Source: Rohdeia sp041398665
GTDB taxonomy: Bacteria > Planctomycetota > UBA1135 > GCA-002686595
Assembly (NCBI GenBank): GCA_041398665.1
Contig: JAWKUH010000011.1
Span: forward strand, 62,001 to 126,000
Reading direction: 5' to 3'
Length of the DNA: 64,000 bases
The notes below the pieces were generated by a model. That model did no database searches, was not told where the DNA came from, and saw nothing but the letters and a program-made list of their open reading frames with translations. Both the position numbers and the translations under genes were made by a program. Shown here piece by piece: positions 27,571 to 39,100 of the stretch (position 1 is its first letter; each line of letters begins with the position of its first letter).

Positions 27571-29241
27571 TCAGTGTAGGGCGGCGGTCTCGCGGAGCAC
27601 TTCCTCGACGGTCGTCGCACCGCGCGCCACGGCGGCGAGTCCCGCTTCGCGCAACGTCCGCATCCCGCGCTTGCGGGCGAGGTCGCGCACCTTGGCGGTC
27701 GAGGCGTTCTCGAGCACGAGGCCGCGCAGGTCGTCGTCGAGGACCATGATCTCGGTGATCGCGGTCCGGCCGAGGTACCCCGTGTGGAAGCACTCCTTGC
27801 AGCCCTTGCCGAACCACAGCTCCTTGCCCTCGAGCAGCTTCGCGTCGGGGCCGAGCTCGAACAGCAGTTCGTCGTCGGGCGTGTAGGACGTCTTGCAGTG
27901 CGGGCAGACGCGGCGCACGAGTCGCTGCGCCACGATCGTCTCGAGCGTGGCCGACAGGAGGAACGGCTCGATGCCCATGTCGAGCATCCGCGTGATCGCG
28001 CTCGGCGCGTCGTTGGTGTGCACCGTGGCGAACACGGTGTGGCCGGTGAGGCTCGCCTCGATCGCCGTCGCCGCGGTCTCGCCGTCGCGGATCTCCCCCA
28101 CCAGGATCTTGTCCGGGTCCTGGCGCAGAACGGTGCGCAGCACCGCCGCGTAGTCCACGCCGATGTCGGGGTGGATCGGCACCTGGACGACGCCCTCGAT
28201 GTCGTACTCGACGGGGTCCTCGACGGTGATGATCTTGACGCCGGGCTCGTTGGCCTCGTTCAGCATCGCGTAGAGCGTCGTCGTCTGCCGGTCGTGGTCC
28301 GGCATTTGTTAATGATGCCGTTGGGCAGTTTGGTCATCTCGCGCAGGAGGCGCTCGTCGCGCGGTCGAAGCCGAGCACCTCGAGGTCGAGGCTGACGGCG
28401 CTGCGGTCGAGCACGCGCGCAGGATGGCGCTCCTCCGCAGATGCCCTCGGCAGCGTCGCGACGCGCAGGTCGACCGCATGGCCGTCGATGGCGAGCGCGA
28501 TGCGACCGTCCTGCGGCAGCTTCGTCTCCGCGAGGTGCCGAGCTCGGAGAGGCACCTTGATGCGCGAGACCGTGCGCGCGGGCGCGAGGTGGCGCGGCGG
28601 CGACTCGACCCTCGTACAGCGCCATCGACGCGGTAGCGGATGCGGAAGACGTCCTCGTAGACCTCGAAGTGCACGTCGCTCGCGCGGTCGCGGATGGCGC
28701 GGTGCAGGATCGAGTTGAGCAGGCGCACGACCGGCGCGCGTTCGCGGCTCCGTCCTCCGCGTCGCCGAGCGACTTGGCAGGCGGCGACGGCGTCCGCGAG
28801 GCTCTCGTTCGCCGCAGCGCTCGGACACGAGCCGCTTGATCGCCGCGGCGTCCGCGATCACGGCGCGCAGTGTGCGGCTCCGTCGAGAAGCCGAGGTCGT
28901 CGAGGATCGCCGTGTTGAGCGGGTCCGCGATCGCGACGACGAGCTCGTCGCCGTCGATGCGGAGCGGCAGCACGCCGAAGGTGTGCGCGGTGTTGCCGTC
29001 GACGAGCTCGAGCGCGTCGTCCTGCTGGCCGAGGTCGTCGCTGGCGATGGACTCGAGGCCGGACTGCTCCGCGAGGCCGGCGGCGAGCTGCTCCGGCGTG
29101 CACATCTTCATGGCGACGAAGTGCGTGCCGATCAGATCAAGCTGCAGCTTCTTCTGCTCCTCGAGCGCGCTGGACCTGCGCCTCGGTGAGCACGCCGCGG
29201 CCCTTGAGGACCTGGCCGATCAGTCGCTTGCCGGCGTTCAT
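27571..29241 (-). pseudogene. GspE/PilB-type assembly ATPase, multiple frameshifts and damaged P-loop
   Basis: It starts at ATG 29241, overlapping the pilT stop as ATGA. The N-terminal MshEN-like domain is recognisable (MNAGKRLIGQVLKGRGVLTE, LPLRIDGDELVVAIADPLNT). The middle is split over several frames between about 28900 and 28310. The Walker A region after TKLPNGII is replaced by an unrelated sequence, and the glycine-lysine of GSGK is lost. The C-terminal half, from 28305, is intact: ITVEDPVEYDIEG, ILVGEIRDGETA, TVHTNDAPSAITRM and the zinc motif CPHC...CKEC. It would power pilus or pseudopilus assembly. Either genuine decay or assembly error in a low-quality stretch. Confidence 0.75.
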
Positions 29242-30293
29242 CCGAGCCGGGCTCCGAGGTCCGCGCGGTCCTGGGCGGCGTCGAGCGCCGTCTCCTTGTC
29301 GATCTCGCCGCGCCGCACCAGGTCGAGCAGGTAGTCGTCGAGCGTGGTGATCATCCCGGAAGCGAGGTCTGGATCGTCGACTGGATCTTCGTTTGCCCTG
29401 TTCTTGCGGATGAGGTTGCCGATCGCGGGCGTCATCAGCATCACCTCGAAGGCGGCGACGCGACCGTTGCCCTCCTTCTTCGGCAGCAGCACCTGCGAGA
29501 TCACGGCTCGGATCGAGACCGAGAGCTGGGCGCGGATCTGCTCCTGCTGGTTCGCGGGGAAGGCGTCGATGATGCGGCTCCATCGTGCGCGCGGAGCCCG
29601 TGGTGTGCAGCGTGCCGAACACGAGGTGACCTTGTCTCGGCCGCCGTGATCGCCGCCGAGATCGTCGCGAGGTCGCGCATCTCGCCGACCAGGATCACGT
29701 CGGGGTCCTCGCGCAGCGCGCGGCGCAGGGCTCCGGGGGAAGTCGGGCACGTCGGCGCCCAGTTCACGCTGCGTCACGAGGCCCTTCGGTGCGAGTGGAA
29801 GAACTCGACGGGGTCTCGATCGTGATGATGTGACGGTCCTGGTGCGTGTTGATCCAGTCGATCATCGACGCGAAGCGTACGGTCGATCGGTTTGAGCCCG
29901 TCGGACTGGTCACGAGCACGAGACCGCGCGGCCGCCGCAGCAGTTCGCGGCACTTCTCGGGCAGGCCGATCTCGTCCATCGACTTGAGCCGCTGCGGATC
30001 AGGCGCAGCACCGCAGCCGGTCCGCTGCGCGTGCGCAGGACGCTGCAGCGGGAAGCGGTTGCCCGAGTCGCGCGAGGGGCGAAGCCTGGCCGTGCCGACC
30101 TGCTCGACCTCCTTCCAGGCGTGCTCGGGGCACAGCTCGCGCGCGGGCGAGCAGACGTCTCAAGGGTCAGCACGTCGTCCGTGAGCGATACGAGCGGCTG
30201 CCGATGCGGAACACGGTGGACGGCCCCGGGTTGATGTGCAGGTCGGAGGCCCCTCGTCTGGATGGCCTGGTCGAGCAGCGTCTTGACCGTCAT
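29238..30293 (-). pseudogene. pilT: PilT-like pilus retraction ATPase, multiple frameshifts
   Basis: It starts at ATG 30293 (MTVKTLLDQAIQTRG) and ends 29238. Recognisable PilT pieces lie in different frames: RPRGLVLVTSPTGS, DWINTHQDRHIITIE, EDPDVILVGEMRDLATISAAIT, FPANQQEQIRAQLS, SQVLLPKKEGNGRVAAFE and LASGMITTLDDYLLDLV. The P-loop reads GSNRST instead of the expected GSGKST. PilT hexamers retract type IV pili. The order pilB-pilT-gspE-pilC with tight overlaps indicates one operon. The shift density (roughly one per 100-200 bases) is far above the rest of the window. Confidence 0.75.
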
Positions 30294-30320
30294 GTCGTGA
30301 AGTCCCGGTCGGGGCCGCGC

Positions 30321-31972
30321 TCAGACCACCTGCAGCGAACCCGCCGCGCGCGTCACGCAGCACCGACACGCTCGTCGTACCCGCGAACACCTTGCGCGCG
30401 CCGTCGGCGAGCAGCGTCGCCCTGGCGGACCTCGCCGTAGTGCCGGAGCTTCTCGAGGCTGTGGCCCTCGAAGATCAGCTCAGGAGCTGCGGGTCGAGCC
30501 GAGCGCCAGGTCGGAACAGTCCGACGCGACCCTTGTAGCCCGAGCCCTCGCACGCCGAGCAACCGCCTGTCCGTGGAACGTGCGGACCCTCGACCGCCGA
30601 GGCGGTGAGACCGAGCGCCGCGACCTCCTCGTCTCCGGCGGTACCCGTGCGGCACTCCGAGCACAGGCGCCACGAGGTGCTGGGCCATGACGCCCTGCAC
30701 CGCGGCCGACGCGAGGAAGGGCTGGATGCCCATGTCGATGAGGCGCGTGATCGCGCTCGGCGCGTCGTTCGTGTGCAGCGTGCTGAACACGAGGTGACCC
30801 GTCAGCGCGGCCTGCACCGCGACCTCCGCCGTCTCGAGGTCGCGGATCTCGCCGACCAGGATGACGTTCGGCGCGGCGCGCAGCATGGCGCGCAGGATGC
30901 GCGCGAAGCTGAGGCCGACCTTCTTGTTGACCTGGACCTGGTTGATGCCGCTGATGTGGTACTCGACGGGGTCCTCGGCCGTGATGATCTTCACGTCGGG
31001 CCGGTTGAGCGCCTGCAGCGCCGCGTAGAGCGACGTCGTCTTGCCCGAGCCCGTCGGTCCCGTGACGAGCACGATGCCGTTGGGCCGCGAGATCAACTTG
31101 TCGAACCACTTCTGGTCGTCCGCGTCGAGGCCGAGGTCGCGGAGCGACAGCGTGGCTCGCCGACCGCTCAGAGCAGACGCGTGGCCGACGATCGTCTCGC
31201 CGCAGTCTGAGGGCAAGATCGAGCAGCGCACGTCGAGCGGCCGCCCGCCGAGGTCGACCTCGATGCGCCTGTCCTGCGGTTTCCGCTTCTCGGCGATGTC
31301 CATCGAGCCCATCACCTTGAGGCGGTTCAGCCAGCGGCGCCGCGAGGTGCGCGGGGTGGCGCGCGACGTCGCGCAGCACGCCGTCGACGCGGAAGCGCAC
31401 GCGCAGCGCGTCCCGCGTCGGCTCGAGGTGGATGTCCCACGCGCGCATCTTCGGTCGCGTCGGCGAACGTGCGCGACAATGGAGCCGGATGACCGGGGCG
31501 TCGTCGCCCTCGCGACGGCGAGCTTGGGTCGTGGAGATGGCGCCGCCTCCTCGGCCGCGCCGTAGCGCAGGAGCGCCTCGCGCAGCGCCGTCGGCGTCGA
31601 GAGCGCGCAGCGCACGTCGCGGCCCAGCTGGAACTGGAGCTGGTCGGCGACGATGCGGTTCGACGGGTCGTCGACGGCGACGATCAGCGCTCCGCCCTTC
31701 TCGATCACCGGCACGAGCCGCTGGTCGCGCGCGATCTCCTCCGGGACGAGGTCCAGGATCTCCTGCCCGACGTTGCCCGACAGGTCGACGAAGGGCATGC
31801 CCTGCTGCTTGGCGAGGGCGCGGAAGACCGTCGGCTCGTCGACGTAGCCCAGCTGGACGAGCGCCTCGCCGACCTTGATCCGGCGGTCCCGGTGGTAGAC
31901 GAGCGCTTCGCGGAGCTGGTCGGCGTCGACCACGCCGGCCGCGAGCAGCATCTCACCGAGCATCTGGGTCAT
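30321..31972 (-). CDS. pilB: PilB-like type IV pilus assembly ATPase (several frameshifts)
   Basis: It starts at ATG 31972 (MTQMLGEMLLAAGVVDADQL). The MshEN domain has LVQLGYVDEPTVFRALAKQQ and MPFVDLSG. A frameshifted patch at about 31320-31520 precedes the intact motor core: Walker A GPTGSGKTTSLYAA, Asp box ITAEDPVEYHISG, Walker B VILVGEIRDLETAEVA and the His box STLHTNDAPSAITRL. Shifts resume near 30680, and the probable true end is in another frame with VSEVLR-like sequence closing at the TGA 30321-30323. It powers pilin polymerisation together with PilC. It is the promoter-proximal gene of the pilus operon. Confidence 0.82.
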
Positions 31973-32133
31973 CGGGGGGGAGTGGGCGAAGGGGCGGGGT
32001 GCCTTCGGGACCGGTCCTAGTGGCGGAGGGCGGGGCGACCTACCGGCCGAGCGGCTGCGCGGGGCGGTCCGGCGGGACGGTCGCGCGGGGCGCGGGAGGA
32101 TAGCAGCCGAGCCCGCGTGCGCCTTGCCGCGGA

Positions 32134-33063
32134 TCAGATCCGCGAACGCGATCTCGCGAAGAGCTCCGCGAGCATGCAGCGCACCCCTCCCCCGCCGACC
32201 CTCTCGATCGTGTCGACCGAGGGTGCGACGAGGCGGCCCGTGCGCTCGAGGAGTTCCGCGCGGTCGCCGAGCGCGCGGCGCGCGCACGCGGACAACGCCC
32301 ACACGCCGCGGCGGCCCGCACCCGCGAGGTGGAGCGCGTTGCCGCAGAAGGCGAGCAGGTCCGACTCGGACAGGGGCAGGAGTTCGCCCCGTCGCCTCGA
32401 GCTCGGCGGCGAGCTTCGCGCGCTCGTCCTCGCTCTCGACCGAGTCGAGTCCGACGAGCGCGACGTCGGGTCCGAGCGCGAGCATGACGTTCGTGTGGTA
32501 GATCGGCTTGCCGCGCAGGCGGCTGCGGAATGTCACCGCTCGGTACCCATCGCGTCGCACCACTCCGCGAGCGGTCCCTCGCAGGTGCGCGAGGACAGTG
32601 CGGCGAACGCGACCTTGGCCTCGCGGTCGAGCACGAGCGAGCCCGTGCCCTCGAGGAAGCGGCCGCGCTCCGCCCAGTGCCGCAGGTCGAGCACCTCGCG
32701 CACGTCGACGGCGTCCATCACGAGGTCGACGAGCTCCGAACGGATCTCGCGCCGGCGCGACGGCGACTCCATCGGGTAGAGCACGAGGCGCCCGCTCGCG
32801 TGCGTCGTGAACCAGTTGTTCGGGAAGCACGCGTCGGGCGACACCGCGCCCTCGCGCGCGTCGCGCTCCTCGTCGAACACGAGGACGTCGACGCCCGCGT
32901 CGCGCAGACCGCGCTCGAGCTCGACCGACTCGCCGCGCGCGGCGAAGAGCGCGTCGGGCGACGCGTCCGTCGACTGGAACACGTTCGACGCGGCCGTCTC
33001 GGCGTTCGCGCCGAACGACGCGGGGCGCACCATCAGGACCCGGTTCGCGAACGTGCGTTCCAT
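32134..33063 (-). CDS. CtlX-like amidinotransferase-fold hydrolase (citrulline/dimethylarginine hydrolase type), frameshifted
   Basis: It starts at ATG 33063, 13 bases after the DPP4-like gene. The opening, VLMVRPASFGANAETAASN, and FPNNWFTTH, EGTGSLVLDR, YHTNVMLALG (next frame) and the C-terminal cysteine motif GGGVRCMLAELF are characteristic of CtlX/DDAH-related enzymes. These use a Cys-His-Asp/Glu centre on guanidino or ureido groups. Frameshifts near 32530 and 32395, among others, split the second half; the stop TGA is at 32134-32136, inside a small hairpin. It may feed arginine or citrulline nitrogen into metabolism, perhaps from peptides released by the neighbouring peptidase; that link is inference. 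Confidence 0.75.
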
Positions 33064-33076
33064 CGCTCGTGCAGCG

Positions 33077-35248
33077 TCAGTCCGTGAGGCCCAGGAACTG
33101 TTTCACCCGCAGCCAGCGGTACTCGCGCAGGTGCGGCGAGCCCACGCCGTGGCGGGAGTTCGCGTAGAGCATCATCTCGAAGTCCTGCTCGCCCGCGCGC
33201 TGCAGCGCGTCGGCGAGCTGGATCGTGTTCTGGAGGTGGACGTTGTCGTCCATCGTGCCGTGCATGAGCACGAGGTGACCGCGCAGGTTCCCGGCCGCCT
33301 CGATCACGCTCGTCGCGTCGTAGCCCGCGCGGTTCGCGTCGGGGAGACCCATGTAGCGCTCGGTGTAGATCGAGTCGTAGAGGCGCCAGTCGTACACGCC
33401 GGCGCCGGCGAGCCCGAGCGCGAAGCGGTCGCTGTGCGTGAGCGCGTAGCCCGCCATGAAGCCGCCGTAGCTCCACCCGGAGATCGCGACGCGCGCGGGA
33501 TCGCCCCCGAACTCGGCCACGACCTTGTCGACGGCGTCCTCGAGGTCGCGCAGCTCCTGCACGCCGAGCCGTTCGTAGCACAGGCCCGTGTCGGCCATGC
33601 CGCGACCGCTCGCGGTGCGCACGTTGACCTGCAGCACGATCGCGCCGCGCTGCGCGAGGAACTGGAGCCACGTGCTCGGACGGAACGCGTCGCGCACGGT
33701 CGGCGCGTCGGGACCGGAGTACGTGTCGAGGAAGATCGGGCGCGGCCCCTCGAAGGCGCCCTGCGGCGGCAGGATCACCGTCGCGTCGAGCGGGTAGCCG
33801 TCGCGCGCCTCGACGACGAGACGCCGCGTCGGGAGCAGCAGCCACTCGTCGAGGACCTCGCTCCAACCGATCTCGCGCACCGTGGCTCCCGTGCGCGCGT
33901 CCGCGACGCGCACGCGCGTCGGCTGCTCGTGCGACGACCAGGTGTCGGTGAACCAGCGACCGTCGTCGGAGAGTTCGACCCGGTGCGTGCCGACGCCGTT
34001 CGTGAGCCGCTTCACCGTCGCGTCGTCGCCGAGCGGCGTGACGTAGAGGTTGCTGCCGATCGCGCCGTCCTGCGTGCTCGTGAACCACACGAGACCCGCC
34101 GTCTCGTCGACGCGTTCGACGCCGGTCGTGCGCCACGGGCCGCTCGTCACGGTCTCGAGGAGCTTCCCGGCGAGGTCGTAGCGGTAGAGGTGGTTGTGGC
34201 CCGTCCGGTGGCTCTCCCACAGGAACGTGCCGTCGGCGAGGAAGCGCGGCGCCGCGGGGCGCTCCGTCCACGTCGACGAGCGCTCCGAGACGATCTTCGT
34301 CACGGCGCCGTCCCGCGGGTCGACGAGCACGAGGTCGGCGTCCTTCTGGATGCGGTCCTGCACGATCGCCCAGGCCTTCGAACCGTCGGGCGTCCATCCC
34401 ACGCGCACGACGAGCGCGTCCTGCGGGAAGCTCGAGAAGTCGGCGTGCACGACGACGGCGTCGGCCCCCGCCGCGCGGATCGCGAGCGCGACCGTCGGGT
34501 TCGCGTCGCCGACCTTGGGGTAGCGCGTCGTCTCGACGTCGACACCGCGCTGCTCCGTGCGCGCACGCTCGGGCACGTGGTCGATCACGGTGAAGCTCGG
34601 GACCTTCGTCTCGTCGAGCTCGAGGAACGCGATCGCATCTCCGCCGGGGCTCCACCACGACGCGTTGAAGTCGCCGCGCCCGTAGACCTCTTCCTGGTAG
34701 ACCCAGTCGAGCACCCCGGTGAGATGGTCGGGGTCGCCGTCGCCGAGCAGCGCGCTCCAGGAACCGTCGACGGCGGCGAGTCGCAGTTGCGAGCCCTCGA
34801 CCCACGACGCGGCGCGCGCACCGGGCGCGAGCTGCGCGAGTCGCTTCGCCGCGTCGCTCTCGGCGATCGTGCGGGGCTCACCGCCCGCGCCGTCCTCGAG
34901 GACGACGGCTCCGCGCACGATCCTGATGCGCGGCTCGGGGGCGCGCTCGCGCGCGGCCGGCTCCGGCACCTCCTCGCCCGTCGCGAGGTCGACGAACCTC
35001 CGTCCGTCGTCGCTCTCGATCCAGAGCGTCGTCCCGTCGGCCGCGAAACCGCAGCGCGGCGGACTCGTCGTCCAACGGACGCGCTCGCCGAGGTCGGCGA
35101 AGGTGAGCGGCTTCTGCTGCGCGGCGCCCGTCGGCGCGAACGCCGCGAGCAGCGCGAACGCCGCGGGGAGCGCGAGCGGTGCCGCGGCGCTGCGGACGGA
35201 GGGACGCGGGGCGCGGGAGGTGTGGGACACGATCGTGGGTCGGTGCAT
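33077..35248 (-). CDS. Dipeptidyl peptidase IV-like S9 serine peptidase, exported
   Basis: The 723-residue protein has a signal peptide ending near GAAQQ (about residue 45). The beta-propeller includes LDWVYQEEVYGR, the double-glutamate loop that binds the peptide N-terminus in DPP4 enzymes. The catalytic domain has the nucleophile in GWSYGGFMAG, the aspartate in HGTMDDNVH and the histidine in ANSRHGVG. The S9B family removes dipeptides, often X-Pro, from peptide N-termini in the periplasm. It is co-directional with, and 13 bases upstream of, the CtlX-like gene. Confidence 0.92.
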   Translation of the reverse strand: MHRPTIVSHTSRAPRPSVRSAAAPLALPAAFALLAAFAPTGAAQQKPLTFADLGERVRWTTSPPRCGFAADGTTLWIESDDGRRFVDLATGEEVPEPAARERAPEPRIRIVRGAVVLEDGAGGEPRTIAESDAAKRLAQLAPGARAASWVEGSQLRLAAVDGSWSALLGDGDPDHLTGVLDWVYQEEVYGRGDFNASWWSPGGDAIAFLELDETKVPSFTVIDHVPERARTEQRGVDVETTRYPKVGDANPTVALAIRAAGADAVVVHADFSSFPQDALVVRVGWTPDGSKAWAIVQDRIQKDADLVLVDPRDGAVTKIVSERSSTWTERPAAPRFLADGTFLWESHRTGHNHLYRYDLAGKLLETVTSGPWRTTGVERVDETAGLVWFTSTQDGAIGSNLYVTPLGDDATVKRLTNGVGTHRVELSDDGRWFTDTWSSHEQPTRVRVADARTGATVREIGWSEVLDEWLLLPTRRLVVEARDGYPLDATVILPPQGAFEGPRPIFLDTYSGPDAPTVRDAFRPSTWLQFLAQRGAIVLQVNVRTASGRGMADTGLCYERLGVQELRDLEDAVDKVVAEFGGDPARVAISGWSYGGFMAGYALTHSDRFALGLAGAGVYDWRLYDSIYTERYMGLPDANRAGYDATSVIEAAGNLRGHLVLMHGTMDDNVHLQNTIQLADALQRAGEQDFEMMLYANSRHGVGSPHLREYRWLRVKQFLGLTD

Positions 35249-35328
35249 GGCCGTGGTTCCGGGCGCGCGAGCATACGCCCGCCGCGCCCGGAGCGCTCAT
35301 GCGTCGACCCGGTCGATCGCGCCGCGGA

Positions 35329-35652
35329 TCAGTAGCCGAGCTTCTTCCAGGCGTCGGCGCGCGACATCGACTTCACGTCGAGCCAGCGCTCGAGCTGGGC
35401 GGCCTGCGGCTTCGTGCGGCCGTGCTCCCAGTTGTAGATGGTGAGCGGTGCGACGTCGACCAGCAGCGCGTAGTCGGCGGCCGAGAGCTCGAGCTGCGCG
35501 CGGTGCTTCTTCACGGCACCGGCGGAGAACACCTTCGAGCCCTCCTTGCGCGACTTCAGCTTGTCGATCTCCGCCTGGAGCTCGGCGATGCGGACGTCGA
35601 TGGAGCGGTTGGGACCGCGCGAACGCTTTCTCTGTGCTTTTTTCTTTGCCAC
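35329..35652 (-). CDS. Small basic helix-turn-helix protein (XRE-like)
   Basis: The preferred start is GTG 35652 (107 residues, VAKKKAQRKRSRGPNRS); ATG 35688 would add 12 residues and has a weak purine-rich site. A lysine/arginine-rich N-terminus and a short coiled segment (IAELQAEIDKLKSR) precede an XRE-like helix-turn-helix: LELSAADYALLVDVAPLTIY, then NWEHGRTKPQAAQLERWL. The recognition-helix region NWEHG is typical of Xre/Cro-type repressors. It is divergent from the giant plus-strand gene across a long gap, so it could regulate it; that is inference. No partner toxin is seen. Confidence 0.7.
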   Translation of the reverse strand: MAKKKAQRKRSRGPNRSIDVRIAELQAEIDKLKSRKEGSKVFSAGAVKKHRAQLELSAADYALLVDVAPLTIYNWEHGRTKPQAAQLERWLDVKSMSRADAWKKLGY

Positions 35653-36176
35653 GCGCAAGAGACTAGCGTTCGAGAGCGCCTTTACCATGCTCTTCTCGCT
35701 CGACTTTTCGATCGAGAGCGGACCGAACGGCGATCGAACGGCGGCGACGCGCGGATCCGAGGCCATGCACCGCGCCCCCCCGGTACGGCCCCACCCAGGC
35801 ACGAGAACGGCGCTCCGCGGGAGCGCGACGACCACGACGAAAGGTCGTCCGGACATGTTGTAGGCGTGGTCCGGGACGATCGATCCCGACCTCGTACGGG
35901 ACACGACCCGCAACCGCGCCGCGTCGGGTTTCGCCGAGCGTTCCGGCCGAGGACGTCGGCGGATCGACCCTGAGACGTCGTCCGAGCCGCGCGCACCGCG
36001 GTCGAGAATCAGCGGACGAGCGCGTCGACGCGCGGATCCGGAGCGAAGCGGCGCTCCCCACCGCAATCCCGAGATTCCCCCGATCCGCACGGGGTCGGCG
36101 TCGTTGGAACGACTCAGCGAGGTCATGCTGGACCTCCGAAGCGCCTCGGTGGGGCCCACCGCCGCGCCCAAGACCC
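35653..36176. other. Divergent intergenic region
   Basis: About 520 bases between the HTH gene (minus) and the giant secreted-protein gene (plus), without a convincing gene. It should hold promoters for both. The only clear symmetry is the palindrome at 36147-36161. Confidence 0.5.
36147..36161. promoter_or_regulatory. Palindrome just upstream of the giant gene
   Basis: CGGTGGG and CCCACCG are separated by one base and end 15 bases before the ATG at 36177, where a ribosome site would lie. It could be an operator or a translation-blocking hairpin. Confidence 0.35.
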
Positions 36177-39100
36177 ATGAAGAACGTGTTCGAAGGCGCC
36201 TCCGGGCGCCGTCCGTCGTCCCTCGCCCGCCCGCTCCACCGCTCCCTCGCCGCCCTCCTCGCCCTGGCGGGGTGCGCGGCGCTCCTCGCGCCTCCCGCCC
36301 GCGCGCAGGGCGTGCCGATCGGCTTCGAGGAGGACTTCGCGCTCGCGACGGACCGGAGCGCGGCCCTCGCGGAGCTCGTGCCGGGCACGGAGGACTACTA
36401 CTTCTACAGCTGTCTCGACCGACAGAACGCGGGCGACCTCGACGCCGTCGACCCGCTCCTGCGCGCCTGGGTCGCGAGGCACGGCGAGAACGCGCGCACG
36501 GAACAGATCCGCAACCGCCAGGCGCTGCTGCTGTTCGACCGCGACCCGGCGAAGGCCTACGCCTTCCTGACGGACACGTTCAACCTCTCGTTCGGTCACC
36601 AGCGCGAGCTCCCCGGCGAGAAGCCCGACCTCCCGACCGCGCTCGACCCCGCGCTGCTCGTCGAGTCGACGCTGGCCCAGCGCGCGCTCTCGAACCACCC
36701 CGGCTCGGCCTCGGGTCTGCGCGGAGCGGCCCTCGCGCGCCTCGCGATGCGCGGCGGCGACCTCGACTCGCGCGTGCTGGGCGACCTGCTCGACCGGTTG
36801 GACCGCGCCGACCTTCCCGGAATGGCCCGCCTCGTCGCGCGCGACCTCGACACGCGGGAGAGCCGCGGCTTCGGCACGCGCCGCGTCCACGGACTGCTTC
36901 TGCTGTCGCAGCTCGAGGAGTGCGCGACGCTGCGTCCCGAGCTGTTGACGAACCGGGCCTTCGTCGACGCCTGGATCCGGCGACTCCTGCCGAACGAGGA
37001 CGTGAACTGGCGCCGCGACCGCGCGGCACGACTCGCGTACCTCGAGCGGCTCCAGGGCTTCGCCGACCGGCTCCCCGCCACGTTCAACTCGTTCAAGGCG
37101 CACGTCCTCCACCACCGCCTCGAACTCGACCTCGAGATGGGCGCGCCCGACGCGGAGCGACTGCGCGCGTACCTCGCGCTCCCGCGCCGCGCCGCGTTCA
37201 CGCCGCGCCGCGTGCTCGAGAACCTGCCGCCGAGCGCGCAACAGGTCGACTCGGGCGCGAACTACCCGACCGGCCTCGACGCGATCGGCGACGACACCGA
37301 ACTCGTGCGCGACTACCTCGCCGAGCTGCTGCGCGGGGCGGACTCCTTCGCGCGCTTCACGGACCTCGTCGAGGAGAAGTGGCTGGGCCGACTCTTCGCC
37401 GAGACGAAGATCCTGGCCGGGCTCGGCGACATGGAGCGCTGGTACTCGCTCCTCGACGACCCCGCGTACTACGAACAGCTCGAGCAGCGCGTCGACCTCG
37501 AGTTCCCGCGCACGCAGCGCACGGAGTTCGGCGTCGACGACCCCGTCGAGATCGCGCTCGACGTCAAGAACGTCGAGACGCTGCTCGTGAAGGTCTTCGA
37601 GATCGACGCGCGCAACTCCCTGGTCGCGACCGGCCGCGACGTCGACGCGTCGATCGACCTCGACGGCATCGTGGCGGGGAGCGAGACGACCACGACGTAC
37701 GACGAGCCGCCGCTGCGCCGCGTGCGCCGGAACTTCCGCTTCGACCAGCTCCAGGGCCCCGGTGTCTGGATCGTCGAGTTCATCGGCAACGGCGTCGCGA
37801 GCCGCGCCGTGGTGCGCAAGGGCGGACTGCACGTCGTCGACCGCACGGGCTCGGCCGGTCACGTCTTCCGCGTGTTCGACGAGAACGGGGTCGAGCAGGA
37901 GCACGCCTCGATCCTCTTCGGCGGGCGGTCGTACGAGGCGGACGGCGTGGGCGAGATCACGCTCCCCTACTCGACCGACCCCGGTCGCCGCACGATCGTC
38001 GTGCAGTCGGGACGGCGCACCTCGCTCGCGACGTTCCGGCACGCGGACGAGAGCTACGAGCTGCGCGCGGGCATCCACGTGGAGCGCGAGGCGCTGCGCC
38101 GCGGCGGCGAGGCCGACCTGGTCGTGCGCCCGTTGCTGCTCTCGAACGGACACGTCGCCGCGCCGTCGATCCTCGAGAACGTCGTCCTCGTCGTGTGGAC
38201 GCGCGACCGCGACGGGAACACGTCGACGCTCGACGTGCGCGACCCCGCGTTGACGGCCGACGGCGAGTACGTCCGCCGCATCCCCGTCCCGAACGACGTC
38301 GCCGAACTGCGCGTGACGCTGCGCGCGAACGTCCGCAACATCAGCCGCGGACAGGACGACGTGGTGTCCGCGTCGCGGAGCTTCGTGCTCAACGCGATCG
38401 ACCCGACGGACCGCACCGCGAGTCCGCTGCTCGGTCGCACGCCGCAGGGCTGGTACGTCGACGTCGTCGGACGCAACGGCGAGAAGCTCGCGGGACGGCC
38501 GGTGACGGTGCGCCTCGAGCTCGCCGACTACACCGACGCGCTGAACGTCGCCCTGCAGACCGACGCGCGCGGCCGCGTCGCGCTCGGTCCGCTCGACGGC
38601 GTCACCCGCGTCTCGCTCGGCGAACTCCCCGGCTCGTTCACGACCTGGCTGCTCGACGACGAGGCGCGCACGTTCCCGCCGAGCGTGCACGGCGTCGCCG
38701 GCGAGACGCTGCGCGTGCCCTACCTCGGCCGCGCGGGACGCGTCACGCGCGAGACCGTCTCGTTCCAGGAGACCCGTCAGGGACTTCCGCTGCGCGACGC
38801 GTTCGAGCAGGTGACGCTCGCGAACGGGTACGTCGAGCTGCGCGGCCTCGCCGCGGGCGAGTACACGCTGCGCCTCCTCGAGCCGGGCGCGACCGTCGAC
38901 GTCTCGGTCACGGACGGCGAGGTGGTCCGCGGCATCGCCGTCGGCCGCGACCGCGTGCTCGAACTCGGCGACGCGACGCCGCTCCAGGTGACGGGCCTCC
39001 GCGCGGAGGGCGACGGCGTCGTCGTCGAGCTCGCCGGTGCCGGCGCCTCGACGCGCGTGCACGTCCACACCTCGCGCTACGCCTCGGCCTACGACGCGTT

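Noticed and set aside
27571..32000. Type II secretion system instead of type IV pilus
   Set aside because: The presence of a PilT-like retraction ATPase favours a pilus, although the second GspE-like ATPase and PilC/GspF could serve either; no secretin or pilin genes are in view to decide.
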